NCBI GenBank assembly: GCA_964626685.1
Contig: CAZVJY010000009.1
Location: 1 to 64,000, forward strand
Length of the DNA stretch: 64,000 nucleotides
Source: RGEC01 sp964626685
GTDB taxonomy: Bacteria; Bacteroidota; Bacteroidia; NS11-12g; UBA955
Reading direction: 5' to 3'
The position numbers and the translations under genes are program-made. How positions within the stretch are numbered: the first letter of the stretch is position 1; every line of letters starts with the position of its first letter. Below, piece after piece: positions 53,040 to 61,565 of this stretch. The notes below the pieces were generated by a model, which saw nothing but the letters and a program-made list of their open reading frames with translations, was not told where the DNA came from and did no database searches.

Positions 53040-54293
53040 TTAGTTAGCTTTAAATTCTGCTGAAAGCAAATCCTTTAACAATGCCATGACACAATTGGCA
53101 GCCCGCTGCATGAATTGTTCCCTTGAACCAAACAAATGAAATTTCTTTACGCTCGTGCCTTTTGCAGTGGCTATGCCAATGTATATAAGACCGACCGGCT
53201 TTTCATCGGTTGCACCTCCGGGTCCTGCAATTCCTGTAGTGCTTACTGCTATGTCAGCATTAAACTTATTCAAGGCAGCCTCGCACATATAGCGTGCGCA
53301 CGTCTCACTCACAGCACCTTCAGTATTGAAAACAGCTTCCGGAACTCCCAGTTCGTTGTGCTTGATTTCATTGGCATACGAAATAATGCTGCCGTTAAAA
53401 ACCTTGGAAATTCCGGGTTCCACCACCAGCTGATTGGCAATGTACCCGCCAGTGCAGCTTTCAGCCAGTGTGATCTTGATTTTATGTTTTATGAGAAGAT
53501 TCGCTATATGCTTTACCGGGCTGATATCTTCTTTTACCAATATGGCATCTCCGCATATTGCGCACATCCTGTCAAAATAACCGGTTACTTCTGCTCTGAG
53601 AATTTCGCCATCATCCGATTGTCCCGACAAACGAAGTTTAACCGTATTCAGGGCAGGCAGATATGCCAGTTTAATGTGTGGCGGAAGGGATTGTTCAAAT
53701 TCTTCCAGCTGTTTGCTTAGCAGGCTTTCGGGTATGCCTACGGTAACAGCTGTATAGTGTAGGATTTCAGGTGTTTTAAAACGTGCTTTAATCCGTTGAA
53801 AAACCCTGTTTTCCATGATATGCATCATTTCATTAGGTACGCCCGGCATGCTCACGAGTACTTTGCCGTTTACATCGAACCACATACCCGGTGCAGTTCC
53901 CACTTCATTGGGAAGTACTTCACATAATTCCGGAACATCCGCCTGTTGTTTGTTTATTTCCAGCAACTGCCTGCCTCTGCGGGCAAAGATCTTTTCCAGG
54001 TGGGCTGAAACGGAATCATCTCTTCTGAAGCCACAGTTATAGAGTTTTGAGAGTGTTTTTTTGGTTATGTCATCTTTTGTGGGGCCCAATCCACCAGTTA
54101 TAAGTAAAAAATCAACCCTTTGCAAGGCTTCATTTACAGCAGTGATAATTTCGGATTCACTATCACTGATGGCAGTTTTCCTGCTTATTTGAATACCATA
54201 CTGCGCGAGATTTTTTCCAATCCAGGCGCTGTTGGTATCTACCGTCTGGCCAATAAGCAATTCATCACCAATGGTTATTATCTCCGCGTTCAT
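53040..54293 (-). CDS. cinA: CinA family protein: MoCF domain plus nicotinamide-nucleotide amidase domain
   Basis: A 417-aa cytoplasmic protein. The N-terminal MoeA/MogA-like domain (ITIGDELLIGQTVDTNS, LLITGGLGPTKDDITK, MPGVPNEM) has ADP-ribose pyrophosphatase activity in studied CinA proteins. The C-terminal PncC domain (ITLAESCTGGYIANQL, VSTTGIAGPGG, GLIYIGIA) removes the amide of NMN. Together they act in pyridine nucleotide salvage. No clear -7 box precedes ATG 54293. Confidence 0.94.
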   Translation of the reverse strand: MNAEIITIGDELLIGQTVDTNSAWIGKNLAQYGIQISRKTAISDSESEIITAVNEALQRVDFLLITGGLGPTKDDITKKTLSKLYNCGFRRDDSVSAHLEKIFARRGRQLLEINKQQADVPELCEVLPNEVGTAPGMWFDVNGKVLVSMPGVPNEMMHIMENRVFQRIKARFKTPEILHYTAVTVGIPESLLSKQLEEFEQSLPPHIKLAYLPALNTVKLRLSGQSDDGEILRAEVTGYFDRMCAICGDAILVKEDISPVKHIANLLIKHKIKITLAESCTGGYIANQLVVEPGISKVFNGSIISYANEIKHNELGVPEAVFNTEGAVSETCARYMCEAALNKFNADIAVSTTGIAGPGGATDEKPVGLIYIGIATAKGTSVKKFHLFGSREQFMQRAANCVMALLKDLLSAEFKAN

Positions 54294-54403
54294 GACATTT
54301 AATAAACCAATGAAAACTTTTTAAGTTTCATGACTGGCCTTACAAAAATACTGTTGGGGGCCAAATACATCCTAATTAAGATCAAACCAGGACGGAGTTA
54401 AAG

Positions 54404-54435
54404 AGAAAACCCGGCCGTTTCCGGTCGGGCTTTCT
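54404..54435. terminator. Terminator-like hairpin upstream of rnhA and cinA
   Basis: CCCGGCCG (54410-54417) pairs with CGGTCGGG (54422-54429) around a TTTC loop, and flanking A/G-rich and T/C-rich tracts extend the stem past one mismatch. The minus strand has the better T tract (TTTTCTCTTT). Confidence 0.6.
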
Positions 54436-54543
54436 ATAATGAAAAGGAAAAAGGGTGCTATTTCGGATGAAATGGAACGCATATCCAAATCAACAATACA
54501 ACATTAAGATACACTTTTTGGAGGTTATCAACCTTTTTATGGG

Positions 54544-54570
54544 ACTTTTACACAATCTTTGTGTAAAAGT
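54544..54570. repeat. Perfect 10-bp dyad before rnhA
   Basis: ACTTTTACAC and GTGTAAAAGT flank a 7-nt spacer. It ends 10 nt before the possible -7 box of rnhA, a typical operator position. Confidence 0.6.
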
Positions 54571-54580
54571 GAGGCTTATC

Positions 54581-54589
54581 TAAACTTTG
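54581..54589 (+). promoter_or_regulatory. Possible -7 box TAAACTTTG of rnhA
   Basis: TA-N3-TTTG, one base longer than consensus, 4 nt before ATG 54594. Confidence 0.4.
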
Positions 54590-54593
54590 TCAC

Positions 54594-55073
54594 ATGCAAC
54601 CCATAGTGGTTTATACAGACGGCGCAGCATTGGGCAATCCCGGACGCGGGGGGTATGCCGCAGTTCTGATGTATGGTGACAAAAGGAAGGAGATTTTTGG
54701 TGCCTATGAGCTCACCACAAACAACCGCATGGAATTGCTTGCCGTTATTCGTGCACTGGATAACATAAAAAGCAGGGGCATTCCGGTTCATATTTATTCC
54801 GATAGCCAGTATGTGTGTAATGCCATCCTGAAAGGTTGGTTATTTGGCTGGAAGAAAAAGGGCTGGGCAAAGGTAAAGAATCCGGATTTGTGGCAGCGAT
54901 TTTACCCGCTTTATGAGGTTTTTAAACCACAATTTCACTGGGTGAAGGGGCATTCCGGAATTCCTGAAAATGAGCGTTGCGATGTGCTTGCAACGCAGGC
55001 GGCAGCCAATGGTCCGTTTGGAAAGGATACCTGGTACGAAGCCCAGGCGGCATCTCAGGATAAGCTGCTTTAA
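54594..55073 (+). CDS. rnhA: Ribonuclease HI
   Basis: Degrades RNA in RNA-DNA hybrids. The 159-aa enzyme has the four acidic residues: D9 in YTDGAALGNPG, E47 in NNRMEL, D70 in YSDSQYV, and the last Asp in ENERCD, with the WVKGHSG motif before it and the basic handle GWKKKGWAKVKN. Its stop shares TTAA with the convergent recN stop. Confidence 0.96.
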   Translation: MQPIVVYTDGAALGNPGRGGYAAVLMYGDKRKEIFGAYELTTNNRMELLAVIRALDNIKSRGIPVHIYSDSQYVCNAILKGWLFGWKKKGWAKVKNPDLWQRFYPLYEVFKPQFHWVKGHSGIPENERCDVLATQAAANGPFGKDTWYEAQAASQDKLL

Positions 55074-56737
55074 TCCCTGAACATGTCAAGAAGTTCACGG
55101 GCATTGTCCAGAGCAGCCGTGCCCGCTGTGGTGCCTGAAAGCATGTATCCCATGTGATGTATGCGTTCATCGTGGTTTAGCATTGCTAGTTTGCTTTCCG
55201 TAAATGATGCTGATTCTTCTTTAAAAATACGAAAATGACTGTTGCCGGCAGCAGCAACCTGCGGCAAATGTGTGATACAGATAAGCTGATGACCAACAGC
55301 CATATTCCGCATCATACGCGCCATCTGAAGTGCAACTTCACCGCTGATTCCCGTATCAGCCTCATCGTAAATAAGGGTAGGTAAAGTCTTCTTCATGGCG
55401 GTGAGACTTCGTAGGCAAAAGTTTACCCTGGATAGTTCTCCGCCCGAGGCAGCTTTTTCAAGAGGCAGGAGGGGAGAGCCGGCGTTGGCTCTGAAGGTCA
55501 TGGATAATGAGCCCGTGCCGTGTATGGCCGGTTTTGTCTCATGATAAACCCATTCACATTCCAGTTTTGCGTGCGGCATTCCCAGTTTTTGCAATTGTTC
55601 GCCCACAGCCTTCACAAGCAGCTGTCCCGATTTTTCCCGGCTTGCTTGAAGTGAACTTCCCAGCAGAATGACTTTTTTCTCGCATTCAAGGATGTTTGCA
55701 TCTGCCTTTTCTAATGCTTCATCAAGGTTGTGGGCCTCCTGCAGTTTTTGGTCAAGTTCTTTCATGATAGCAATAAGACCGGCTGCAGAATCCGTCCCAT
55801 GCTTTCTGAATAGCAGCTGAAGACGAGCTTGCCTTTCCTGAAGGTTTTCAAGCTGTTCAGGCTTATTTTCGGCCATTTGTCCGCTGCTTTCTATTTCTCT
55901 CGATAGTTCCTTTAACTCTTCAGCTATCCCTTGCAAACGGTTTTTATAGGTGTCTGCATTGTCGAAAAATCGCTCGGCTTGCCGAAACAATTGCTTGATG
56001 CTGTTAATTCTGTCTGTGATGGAAGATTCGTTTTCAGTGAGTTCATTCACAGCCTGCCGACAGGTTCGGCTAATTTCATCGGCATTGGCAAGAATCCGGA
56101 TTTGGGTTTCCAGTTCTGACTCTTCATCTTCAAGCGGGGAGAAGGTGGCTAGCTCATCGTGCTGGAAACGAATAAAATCCTGCTCTCTGTCGAAAGAAGC
56201 CTTTTTGTCCAACAGTATTTTTCTATTTTCCAGAGCATTTTTCCATGCCCTAAATGCCGCCTGATATTCACTTTTCAAGGAATTATTCCCTGCAAAGTCA
56301 TCAAGTATACTCAGCTGTTCCAGGGAATCAGAAATAAAGATACCAGTGTTTTGCGTGTGTACCTGTACCAGATGCCCGGCAAGGAGTCTCAGGGAAGTAA
56401 GCTGAACCGGAGTGTCGTTCACAAATGCCCTGCTTTTTCCCTGTGGGCTTATTTCTCGTCGAATAATGCAAACCGGCTCATAATCCAATTCCAGGGTTTC
56501 GAATATCGACTCAAGGTGTAAAGACCGAATATCAAATTCTGCCTCTACAATGCACTTTTCATTTTGATTCAGCAACACTGTCATCTCAGCCCGGTTTCCG
56601 GTTACCAGCCCAAGAGCACCCAGCAAAATACTTTTTCCCGCACCGGTTTCTCCGGTGATTACATTCATTCCTTTTTGAGGACTGAAAGTCAGTGATCTGA
56701 TTAGGGCAAAGTTTTGTACCCGGAGTTGAAGCAACAT
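55070..56737 (-). CDS. recN: DNA repair protein RecN
   Basis: An SMC-like ATPase acting early in double-strand break repair. The 555-aa protein has Walker A GETGAGKSILLGAL at the N terminus, a central coiled coil (residues ~155-365, rich in Glu, Leu and Gln), the signature AASGGELSRV, and Walker B LIYDEADTGISGEVA with a late ICITHLPQVAA. It begins 4 nt after the pfkA stop. Confidence 0.95.
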   Translation of the reverse strand: MLLQLRVQNFALIRSLTFSPQKGMNVITGETGAGKSILLGALGLVTGNRAEMTVLLNQNEKCIVEAEFDIRSLHLESIFETLELDYEPVCIIRREISPQGKSRAFVNDTPVQLTSLRLLAGHLVQVHTQNTGIFISDSLEQLSILDDFAGNNSLKSEYQAAFRAWKNALENRKILLDKKASFDREQDFIRFQHDELATFSPLEDEESELETQIRILANADEISRTCRQAVNELTENESSITDRINSIKQLFRQAERFFDNADTYKNRLQGIAEELKELSREIESSGQMAENKPEQLENLQERQARLQLLFRKHGTDSAAGLIAIMKELDQKLQEAHNLDEALEKADANILECEKKVILLGSSLQASREKSGQLLVKAVGEQLQKLGMPHAKLECEWVYHETKPAIHGTGSLSMTFRANAGSPLLPLEKAASGGELSRVNFCLRSLTAMKKTLPTLIYDEADTGISGEVALQMARMMRNMAVGHQLICITHLPQVAAAGNSHFRIFKEESASFTESKLAMLNHDERIHHMGYMLSGTTAGTAALDNARELLDMFRD

Positions 56738-56741
56738 TATT

Positions 56742-57710
56742 TTAACGGCAAATCATTTCATTGAGTACCCAAAGTTTGTCGTTAAGCTCTTTTTTGCCTT
56801 TGATGGCTTCCTCAAAAGAAGTGTAAACGATTTCGTCGCGGATTACTCCGACGGCACAATTGTTTTTTCCTTCGGTTAGTCCCTTTACTGCGTGGGCGCC
56901 AAGGCGGCTGGCCAATATTCTATCGCTTGCTGTGGGTTTTCCACCGCGCTGTATGTGGCCAAGCACGACCACGCGCGTATCGCTTTGGGGATAATGCTGC
57001 AGGAACCGACGTGAAAGATCAACTGCCTTTCCTTCCTCATCACCTTCTGCAACCACATATATGGAGAACTCTTTTTTCCGGCTTTTTTGTTCGTAATGCT
57101 TGATCAGTACATCAAACTGGTTACCCTTTTCGGGTATCAGTATGCCTTCCGCACCACCAGCAATGCCGGCATAAAGGCCTATATAGCCGGAATCTCGGCC
57201 CATTACCTCAATAAAAAATACCCTATCATGACTTTCTGCAGTGTCTCTGATTCTGTCAATGGCGTCCATGGCTGTATTCACTGCGGTATCAAAACCGATG
57301 GTGTAGTCGGTTCCTGCCAGGTCGTTGTCAATCGTACCAGGGCATCCAATGGACGGAATACCATGTTCTTTCTGCAGATAAAGTGCGCCGGTATAAGATC
57401 CGTTTCCACCAATACACACCAGGCCTTCGATGCCATGTTTTTTGAGGTTATCGGCAGCTTTTGCTCTTCCTTCCGGGGTTCTGAATTCAGCACTTCTGGC
57501 AGTTTTTAGCACTGTGCCACCATATTGAATGATGTTTGATACGCTGCCTGCGTTGAGGAGCTGAATATCATCTTCGATCATCCCTTCGTAGCCACGACGA
57601 ATTCCGTAGGGTTCAATATTGTAGGCCAGACAGGTTCTTACAGCAGCGCGTATGCACGCATTCATGCCCGGAGAGTCTCCTCCAGAGGTAAAGATTCCGA
57701 TTCTTTTCAC
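56742..57710 (-). CDS. pfkA: 6-phosphofructokinase with D103N
   Basis: Phosphorylates fructose 6-phosphate. The 322-aa ATP-PFK shows TSGGDSPGMN (8-17), PGTIDNDLAGTDYTIGFDTA with catalytic Asp, EVMGRDSGY, and GHIQRGG. The Mg-ATP motif, normally GGDGS, is GGNGS: N103 (codon AAC) stands where E. coli has D103. I chose GTG 57710 (MKRIGIFTSGGD) over TTG 57719 or 57728 because it gives the family N terminus; the longest frame starts inside the -7 box. Confidence 0.93.
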   Translation of the reverse strand: MKRIGIFTSGGDSPGMNACIRAAVRTCLAYNIEPYGIRRGYEGMIEDDIQLLNAGSVSNIIQYGGTVLKTARSAEFRTPEGRAKAADNLKKHGIEGLVCIGGNGSYTGALYLQKEHGIPSIGCPGTIDNDLAGTDYTIGFDTAVNTAMDAIDRIRDTAESHDRVFFIEVMGRDSGYIGLYAGIAGGAEGILIPEKGNQFDVLIKHYEQKSRKKEFSIYVVAEGDEEGKAVDLSRRFLQHYPQSDTRVVVLGHIQRGGKPTASDRILASRLGAHAVKGLTEGKNNCAVGVIRDEIVYTSFEEAIKGKKELNDKLWVLNEMICR

Positions 57711-57725
57711 GATATGCAAAAGAAA

Positions 57726-57734
57726 CAAAATTTA
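57726..57734 (-). promoter_or_regulatory. Possible -7 box TAAATTTTG of pfkA-recN
   Basis: TA-N3-TTTG, 15 nt before GTG 57710. Confidence 0.35.
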
Positions 57735-57751
57735 CCGTTTGTTTTTCAACA

Positions 57752-57782
57752 AAAAACCCCGACGTTTCAAGTCGGGGTTTTT
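57752..57782 (-). terminator. Intrinsic terminator of the 284-aa lipoprotein gene
   Basis: A perfect 12-bp stem, AAAAACCCCGAC with GTCGGGGTTTTT, around a 7-nt loop; T runs follow on the minus strand. It separates the lipoprotein gene from pfkA. Confidence 0.9.
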
Positions 57783-57800
57783 AAGTAAATCTAAGATTGA

Positions 57801-58655
57801 TTAGATGTCGCCTTTATATTCAAACTGGATGTAATCCAGGTTGTCGGAGGCAGTTTCCTTTACATCGGTGATTTTGATGATGTAAAGACCAAAAGGCACA
57901 CTTTGACCTGATTTAACCAGGATTACGTCACCTTTGGTAATATTGGTAACGGTTGCAGCTGCTTTGGCAGAGTTGCTCTTCCACAGGTTGTAGATGAAAG
58001 AGCTGCTTGTAGCCAGATTGTAATCATTGGCTGTAACTTTTACAAACTTGCTTCCGTTGCCAGTGGTCCAAGATTTGCTGAAAATAGCATTGCTTGGAGT
58101 GCCGTCCATGATATCTTTTTCGCTGGGAGCGTCTGCGCTGTATTTAGGAGCTGATTCCGTAAGATCATAAGCACCGTTGTAGCCTGCAGGACTTTGCATG
58201 TTGTAAACAAACTGATTCTGCTGCAGTCCGATAGCTACGGTAGCAGGGATGATTTCGATGTTCAGGCTCTGTTCAGCTGAAGTGCCATTGGCATCGATCG
58301 CTTTCACAGTAAGCTTCAATACGTCAGCTACACTGCCCTGGACTTTGTAGTTGTAGGCAAAAGTAGCTCCGTTGGCATTAACGGTAGTGTCAAAAATGAT
58401 ACCGGCTGTTCCGCCATTGGTGCTGAGGGAAATAGTAACCTTGCTCAGTTTGGAATCGTTGCTTTTTGCAATAACACCAATTTTCAACACATCATCGACG
58501 CCTGCCTGGGCATCAGCGAAGGTGAAACCTGCTCCTGTTTGGAATGATAAGGTGGGCTTTGGAGCTGTTGTGTCGCCTGAGTCATCGCCGTCACAGGCAG
58601 TTAAAAATGCCAGAACCGGAACGGCAAGGGCAAATAATACGTGCTTCATTTTCAT
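57801..58655 (-). CDS. Predicted lipoprotein with beta-sandwich domains
   Basis: A 284-aa envelope protein. The signal ends AFLTAC, a good lipobox, followed by an acidic DGDDSGDTT linker that may act as a surface export signal. Residues ~35-140 look like an Ig/cadherin-like sandwich (VDDVLKIGVIAKSNDSKLSKVTISL). The C-terminal half (DLTESAPKYSADAPSEKDIMD, IKITDVKETASDNLDYIQFEYKG) is often seen in Bacteroidota lipoproteins of unknown role. It has its own terminator; a GAATTTTG box (58685-58692 region) lies 30 nt upstream. Confidence 0.75.
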   Translation of the reverse strand: MKMKHVLFALAVPVLAFLTACDGDDSGDTTAPKPTLSFQTGAGFTFADAQAGVDDVLKIGVIAKSNDSKLSKVTISLSTNGGTAGIIFDTTVNANGATFAYNYKVQGSVADVLKLTVKAIDANGTSAEQSLNIEIIPATVAIGLQQNQFVYNMQSPAGYNGAYDLTESAPKYSADAPSEKDIMDGTPSNAIFSKSWTTGNGSKFVKVTANDYNLATSSSFIYNLWKSNSAKAAATVTNITKGDVILVKSGQSVPFGLYIIKITDVKETASDNLDYIQFEYKGDI

Positions 58656-58865
58656 AAATTTATTTTGAATTGATTACCGCAAAATTCGGAAAAGACTGCG
58701 ATATTTCAAACAACCTTCATCGAAAATATCAATGACTTGGCTTGTGTCAGCAAAGTTGCCATATTGTCATATTTTATAACTAATTTAGCGGTTGGGTTTG
58801 CCAATTCAACGAATTTTCGGGTTCTGAAATAATCAGCAGGCAGATTTTACGTTGGTTTTGTAAGA

Positions 58866-58882
58866 TTGGCACATTGGTTGAC
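58866..58882 (+). promoter_or_regulatory. TTGGCAC promoter-like element of lon
   Basis: TTGGCACA, six bases, then GAC, as before groES. The -12-like part is TTGA, one mismatch from the sigma-54 TTGC at correct spacing. Two TGTCA half-sites lie upstream at 58745-58749 and 58765-58769. Confidence 0.5.
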
Positions 58883-58895
58883 CTAATTGAAATGC

Positions 58896-61400
58896 ATGTT
58901 TGATTCGAATGAAATGTATCTGGGATTGAATTCTGATTTTGACGGAGGTGAAGAGAGTCCGGAATTTATGCCTTTGTTTTCAAAACAGGACGAGGAAGAA
59001 TTTAGAAAAATGAAGCTTCCTGATGAAGTTCCTGTTTTAACTATCCGAAATACGGTATTGTTTCCGGGTGTGATATTTCCGATTACCCTGGGCAGGGATA
59101 AATCCATCAAATTGGTTAGGGATGCAGCAAAAAAAGATAAAATCATAGCTGTAGTTGCGCAGAAAAATCCTGAGATAGAAGATCCGTCTCAGGAGGATTT
59201 GTACAGTATTGGAACCCTGGCACACATTGTCCGAACCATGCGTATGCCCGATGGTACGACAACCCTTATCATTCAGGGCAGAAAGCGCATATCCATTGAT
59301 GAATATACGCAAAAAGAACCGTATTTCAAAGCAAAAATCAGCAATGTGCTTGATGAGCAAATCACAGAGGACGAACAATTTGATGCCATCATCCAAAGCA
59401 TTCGCGATATTTCAGAGAAAATAATAAACCTGGCGCCGAATATACCCACAGAAGCCAATATTGCTATTCGTAATATAGACAGCAATAACTTTTTGGTACA
59501 TTTTGTTGCAAGCAACCTGAATATTGGTGTGGCGGAGAAACAGCAGGTTCTGGCCAATTCAAATCCCCGTGATAGGGCTGTGAAGGTGCTTGAGATGCTC
59601 ACCAAAGAGCTTCAGATTTTGGAATTGAAGGATGAGATTCAGAATAAGGTTCGCACAGATCTTGACAAACAACAAAGAGAGTATTTTCTTCATCAGCAGA
59701 TAAGAGCCATTCAGGAAGAACTGGGAGGTGAAACCCCGGATAAGGAAATACAGAATCTTAGAGAGAAAGGAAATGCGAAAAACTGGTCCAAGTCCGTACA
59801 CCAGCATTTCAATAAGGAACTTGATCGTCTGATGCGTGTAAATCCTGCATCTCCGGATTACAGTGTTGGTCTGAACTATGTTCAACTGATGATTGAGCTG
59901 CCATGGGATACCTACACCACGGATAATTTTGATCTGAAGTTTGCTGAAAAAGTACTGGATGAAGACCACTTTGGCCTGGAAAAGGTGAAAAAGAGGATAC
60001 TCGAATACCTGGCTGTACTGAAACTGAAGGGGGATATGAAAAGTCCGATTATCTGCCTTTACGGACCTCCAGGAGTCGGTAAAACAAGTCTGGGTAAGAG
60101 CATTGCCCGTGCGCTGGGTCGTAAATATGTGAGGATGAGTCTGGGTGGATTGCATGATGAAAGTGAAATACGCGGACACCGCAAAACATACATAGGTGCT
60201 ATGCCCGGACGGGTGATACAAAACCTGAAAAAAGTGGGCAGCAGCAATCCGGTTTTTGTGCTGGATGAAATTGATAAAATGGGCAGAGATTTTAGGGGAG
60301 ATCCGGGCAGTGCCATGCTGGAAGTACTGGATCCTGAACAAAACGGTACGTTTTATGATAATTACCTGGAACTTGATTATGATCTCAGCAAGGTACTTTT
60401 TGTTGCCACGGCCAATAACCTGGACACCATTCAGCCGGCGCTGCTGGACAGAATGGAGATTATTGAAATAAGCGGATACAGCCTTGAAGAAAAAATAGAA
60501 ATTGCGAAGAAGTATCTTATACCCAAGCAGCGAAAAGCACACGGTTTAAAAGCCACAGATTTTAAGGTTACAGACAAAGCACTTGAAATGGTAGTGGAGC
60601 AATATACCCGTGAAAGCGGTGTCCGGGGCCTGGATAAGAAAATTGCCGCGCTTGCCAGATCTGCAGCAAAAAGCCTTGCAATGGGAGAGAAGTATACCAA
60701 AAATATGGGTATTGATGTTGTACAGGAAATTTTGGGTGCAGAGAAAATGGAGCCCGAAACCTATGAAAACAACCTCACCCCGGGGGTGGTTACCGGTCTG
60801 GCGTGGAGTCCCATGGGCGGTTCTGTTTTGTTTGTGGAAAGTTCACTGATGCAAGGCAAAGGAAACCTTACCATCACCGGTCAACTCGGCGATGTAATGA
60901 AGGAAAGTGTTAGCATTGCACGAACTTTTCTGAAAGCACATTCAGCTTATTTAGAAATTGACAATAGGATTTTTGATCACTGGGATGTACACGTGCATTT
61001 TCCGGCAGGTGCAATCCCGAAAGACGGGCCTTCTGCGGGTATAACCATTCTAACATCGCTGGCATCGCTTTTCACCCAAAGAAAGGTGAAAAGTCATCTG
61101 GCAATGACCGGTGAAATTACACTTAGAGGCAAGGTGCTCCCTGTGGGCGGTATCAAGGAGAAAATACTGGCTGCCAAAAGGGCCGGAATCACAGATGTAA
61201 TCATGTGTGAAGCCAACCGAAAAGATGTGCAGGAGATCAATGCCGGATACCTGAAAGACATGAATTTTCATTATGTCGGCAACATGTTGCAAGTCCTCGA
61301 TATTGCCTTGCTGGAAGAATATGCCGATCAGCCGGTGGATTTGATGGAGCCGGTTAGGAAATCTGCCAAAAAATCAGAGGACATAATAGTAAAACAATGA
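58896..61400 (+). CDS. lon: ATP-dependent protease Lon
   Basis: Degrades misfolded and regulatory proteins. The protein is about 834 aa, with an N-terminal LON domain (PVLTIRNTVLFPGVIFPITLG), a coiled helical part, AAA+ motifs GPPGVGKTS and VFVLDEIDKM, and the catalytic Ser-Lys dyad in PKDGPSAGIT and GGIKEKILAAKRAG. ATG 58896 is used; ATG 58914 is equally possible and fits better if the TTGGCAC element sets transcription start near 58893. The TTG at 58887 lies too close to that element. Confidence 0.95.
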   Translation: MFDSNEMYLGLNSDFDGGEESPEFMPLFSKQDEEEFRKMKLPDEVPVLTIRNTVLFPGVIFPITLGRDKSIKLVRDAAKKDKIIAVVAQKNPEIEDPSQEDLYSIGTLAHIVRTMRMPDGTTTLIIQGRKRISIDEYTQKEPYFKAKISNVLDEQITEDEQFDAIIQSIRDISEKIINLAPNIPTEANIAIRNIDSNNFLVHFVASNLNIGVAEKQQVLANSNPRDRAVKVLEMLTKELQILELKDEIQNKVRTDLDKQQREYFLHQQIRAIQEELGGETPDKEIQNLREKGNAKNWSKSVHQHFNKELDRLMRVNPASPDYSVGLNYVQLMIELPWDTYTTDNFDLKFAEKVLDEDHFGLEKVKKRILEYLAVLKLKGDMKSPIICLYGPPGVGKTSLGKSIARALGRKYVRMSLGGLHDESEIRGHRKTYIGAMPGRVIQNLKKVGSSNPVFVLDEIDKMGRDFRGDPGSAMLEVLDPEQNGTFYDNYLELDYDLSKVLFVATANNLDTIQPALLDRMEIIEISGYSLEEKIEIAKKYLIPKQRKAHGLKATDFKVTDKALEMVVEQYTRESGVRGLDKKIAALARSAAKSLAMGEKYTKNMGIDVVQEILGAEKMEPETYENNLTPGVVTGLAWSPMGGSVLFVESSLMQGKGNLTITGQLGDVMKESVSIARTFLKAHSAYLEIDNRIFDHWDVHVHFPAGAIPKDGPSAGITILTSLASLFTQRKVKSHLAMTGEITLRGKVLPVGGIKEKILAAKRAGITDVIMCEANRKDVQEINAGYLKDMNFHYVGNMLQVLDIALLEEYADQPVDLMEPVRKSAKKSEDIIVKQ

Positions 61401-61549
61401 TTGTAAAAAAATTTATATCGTACCTGACTTTCAGAAAACAGGACGGTCCTCAGAGTTCTTACCTCAGAATGATGCATGGGATTAACCGCATCAGTATCCT
61501 GATGTTCTTAATCGCCATAATTGTTATGCTTGTTCGGTTTTGTAAATAA
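61397..61549 (+). CDS. 50-aa single-helix membrane protein coupled to lon
   Basis: ATG 61397 overlaps the lon stop by 4 nt (ATGA). The product has a basic soluble start (MIVKKFISYLTFRKQDGP), an MMHGINRISI segment, and one hydrophobic helix (ILMFLIAIIVMLV) ending RFCK. Size and MHGIN-R-I-S pattern resemble small Bacteroidota proteins I recall as DUF6728; that name is from memory. The coding case rests on overlap, spacing to yugP (16 nt) and its membrane-protein composition. Confidence 0.7.
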   Translation: MIVKKFISYLTFRKQDGPQSSYLRMMHGINRISILMFLIAIIVMLVRFCK

Positions 61550-61565
61550 AAAAATAGTATAGGCT

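Larger units (their letters stand above)
54294..54593. other. 300-bp gap between divergent cinA and rnhA with several inverted repeats
   Basis: No gene recognised. It holds an imperfect repeat at 54311-54330 (AAACTT and AAGTTT arms), a strong GC-rich hairpin at 54404-54435, AGGTT-ATC-AACCT at 54522-54534 followed by five Ts, and a perfect 10-bp dyad at 54544-54570. A 22-codon frame from ATG 54439 was seen but has no support. A small RNA is possible because the terminator-like hairpin is not downstream of any recognised gene. Confidence 0.5.

Noticed and set aside
54375..54480. A 36-codon minus-strand frame through the GC-rich hairpin.
   Set aside because: It reads through a terminator-like hairpin, which argues for structure rather than coding.
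54439..54507. A 22-codon frame (MKRKKGAISDEM...) in the cinA-rnhA gap.
   Set aside because: Very short, no promoter box or ribosome site, and surrounded by hairpins; no support beyond an open frame.
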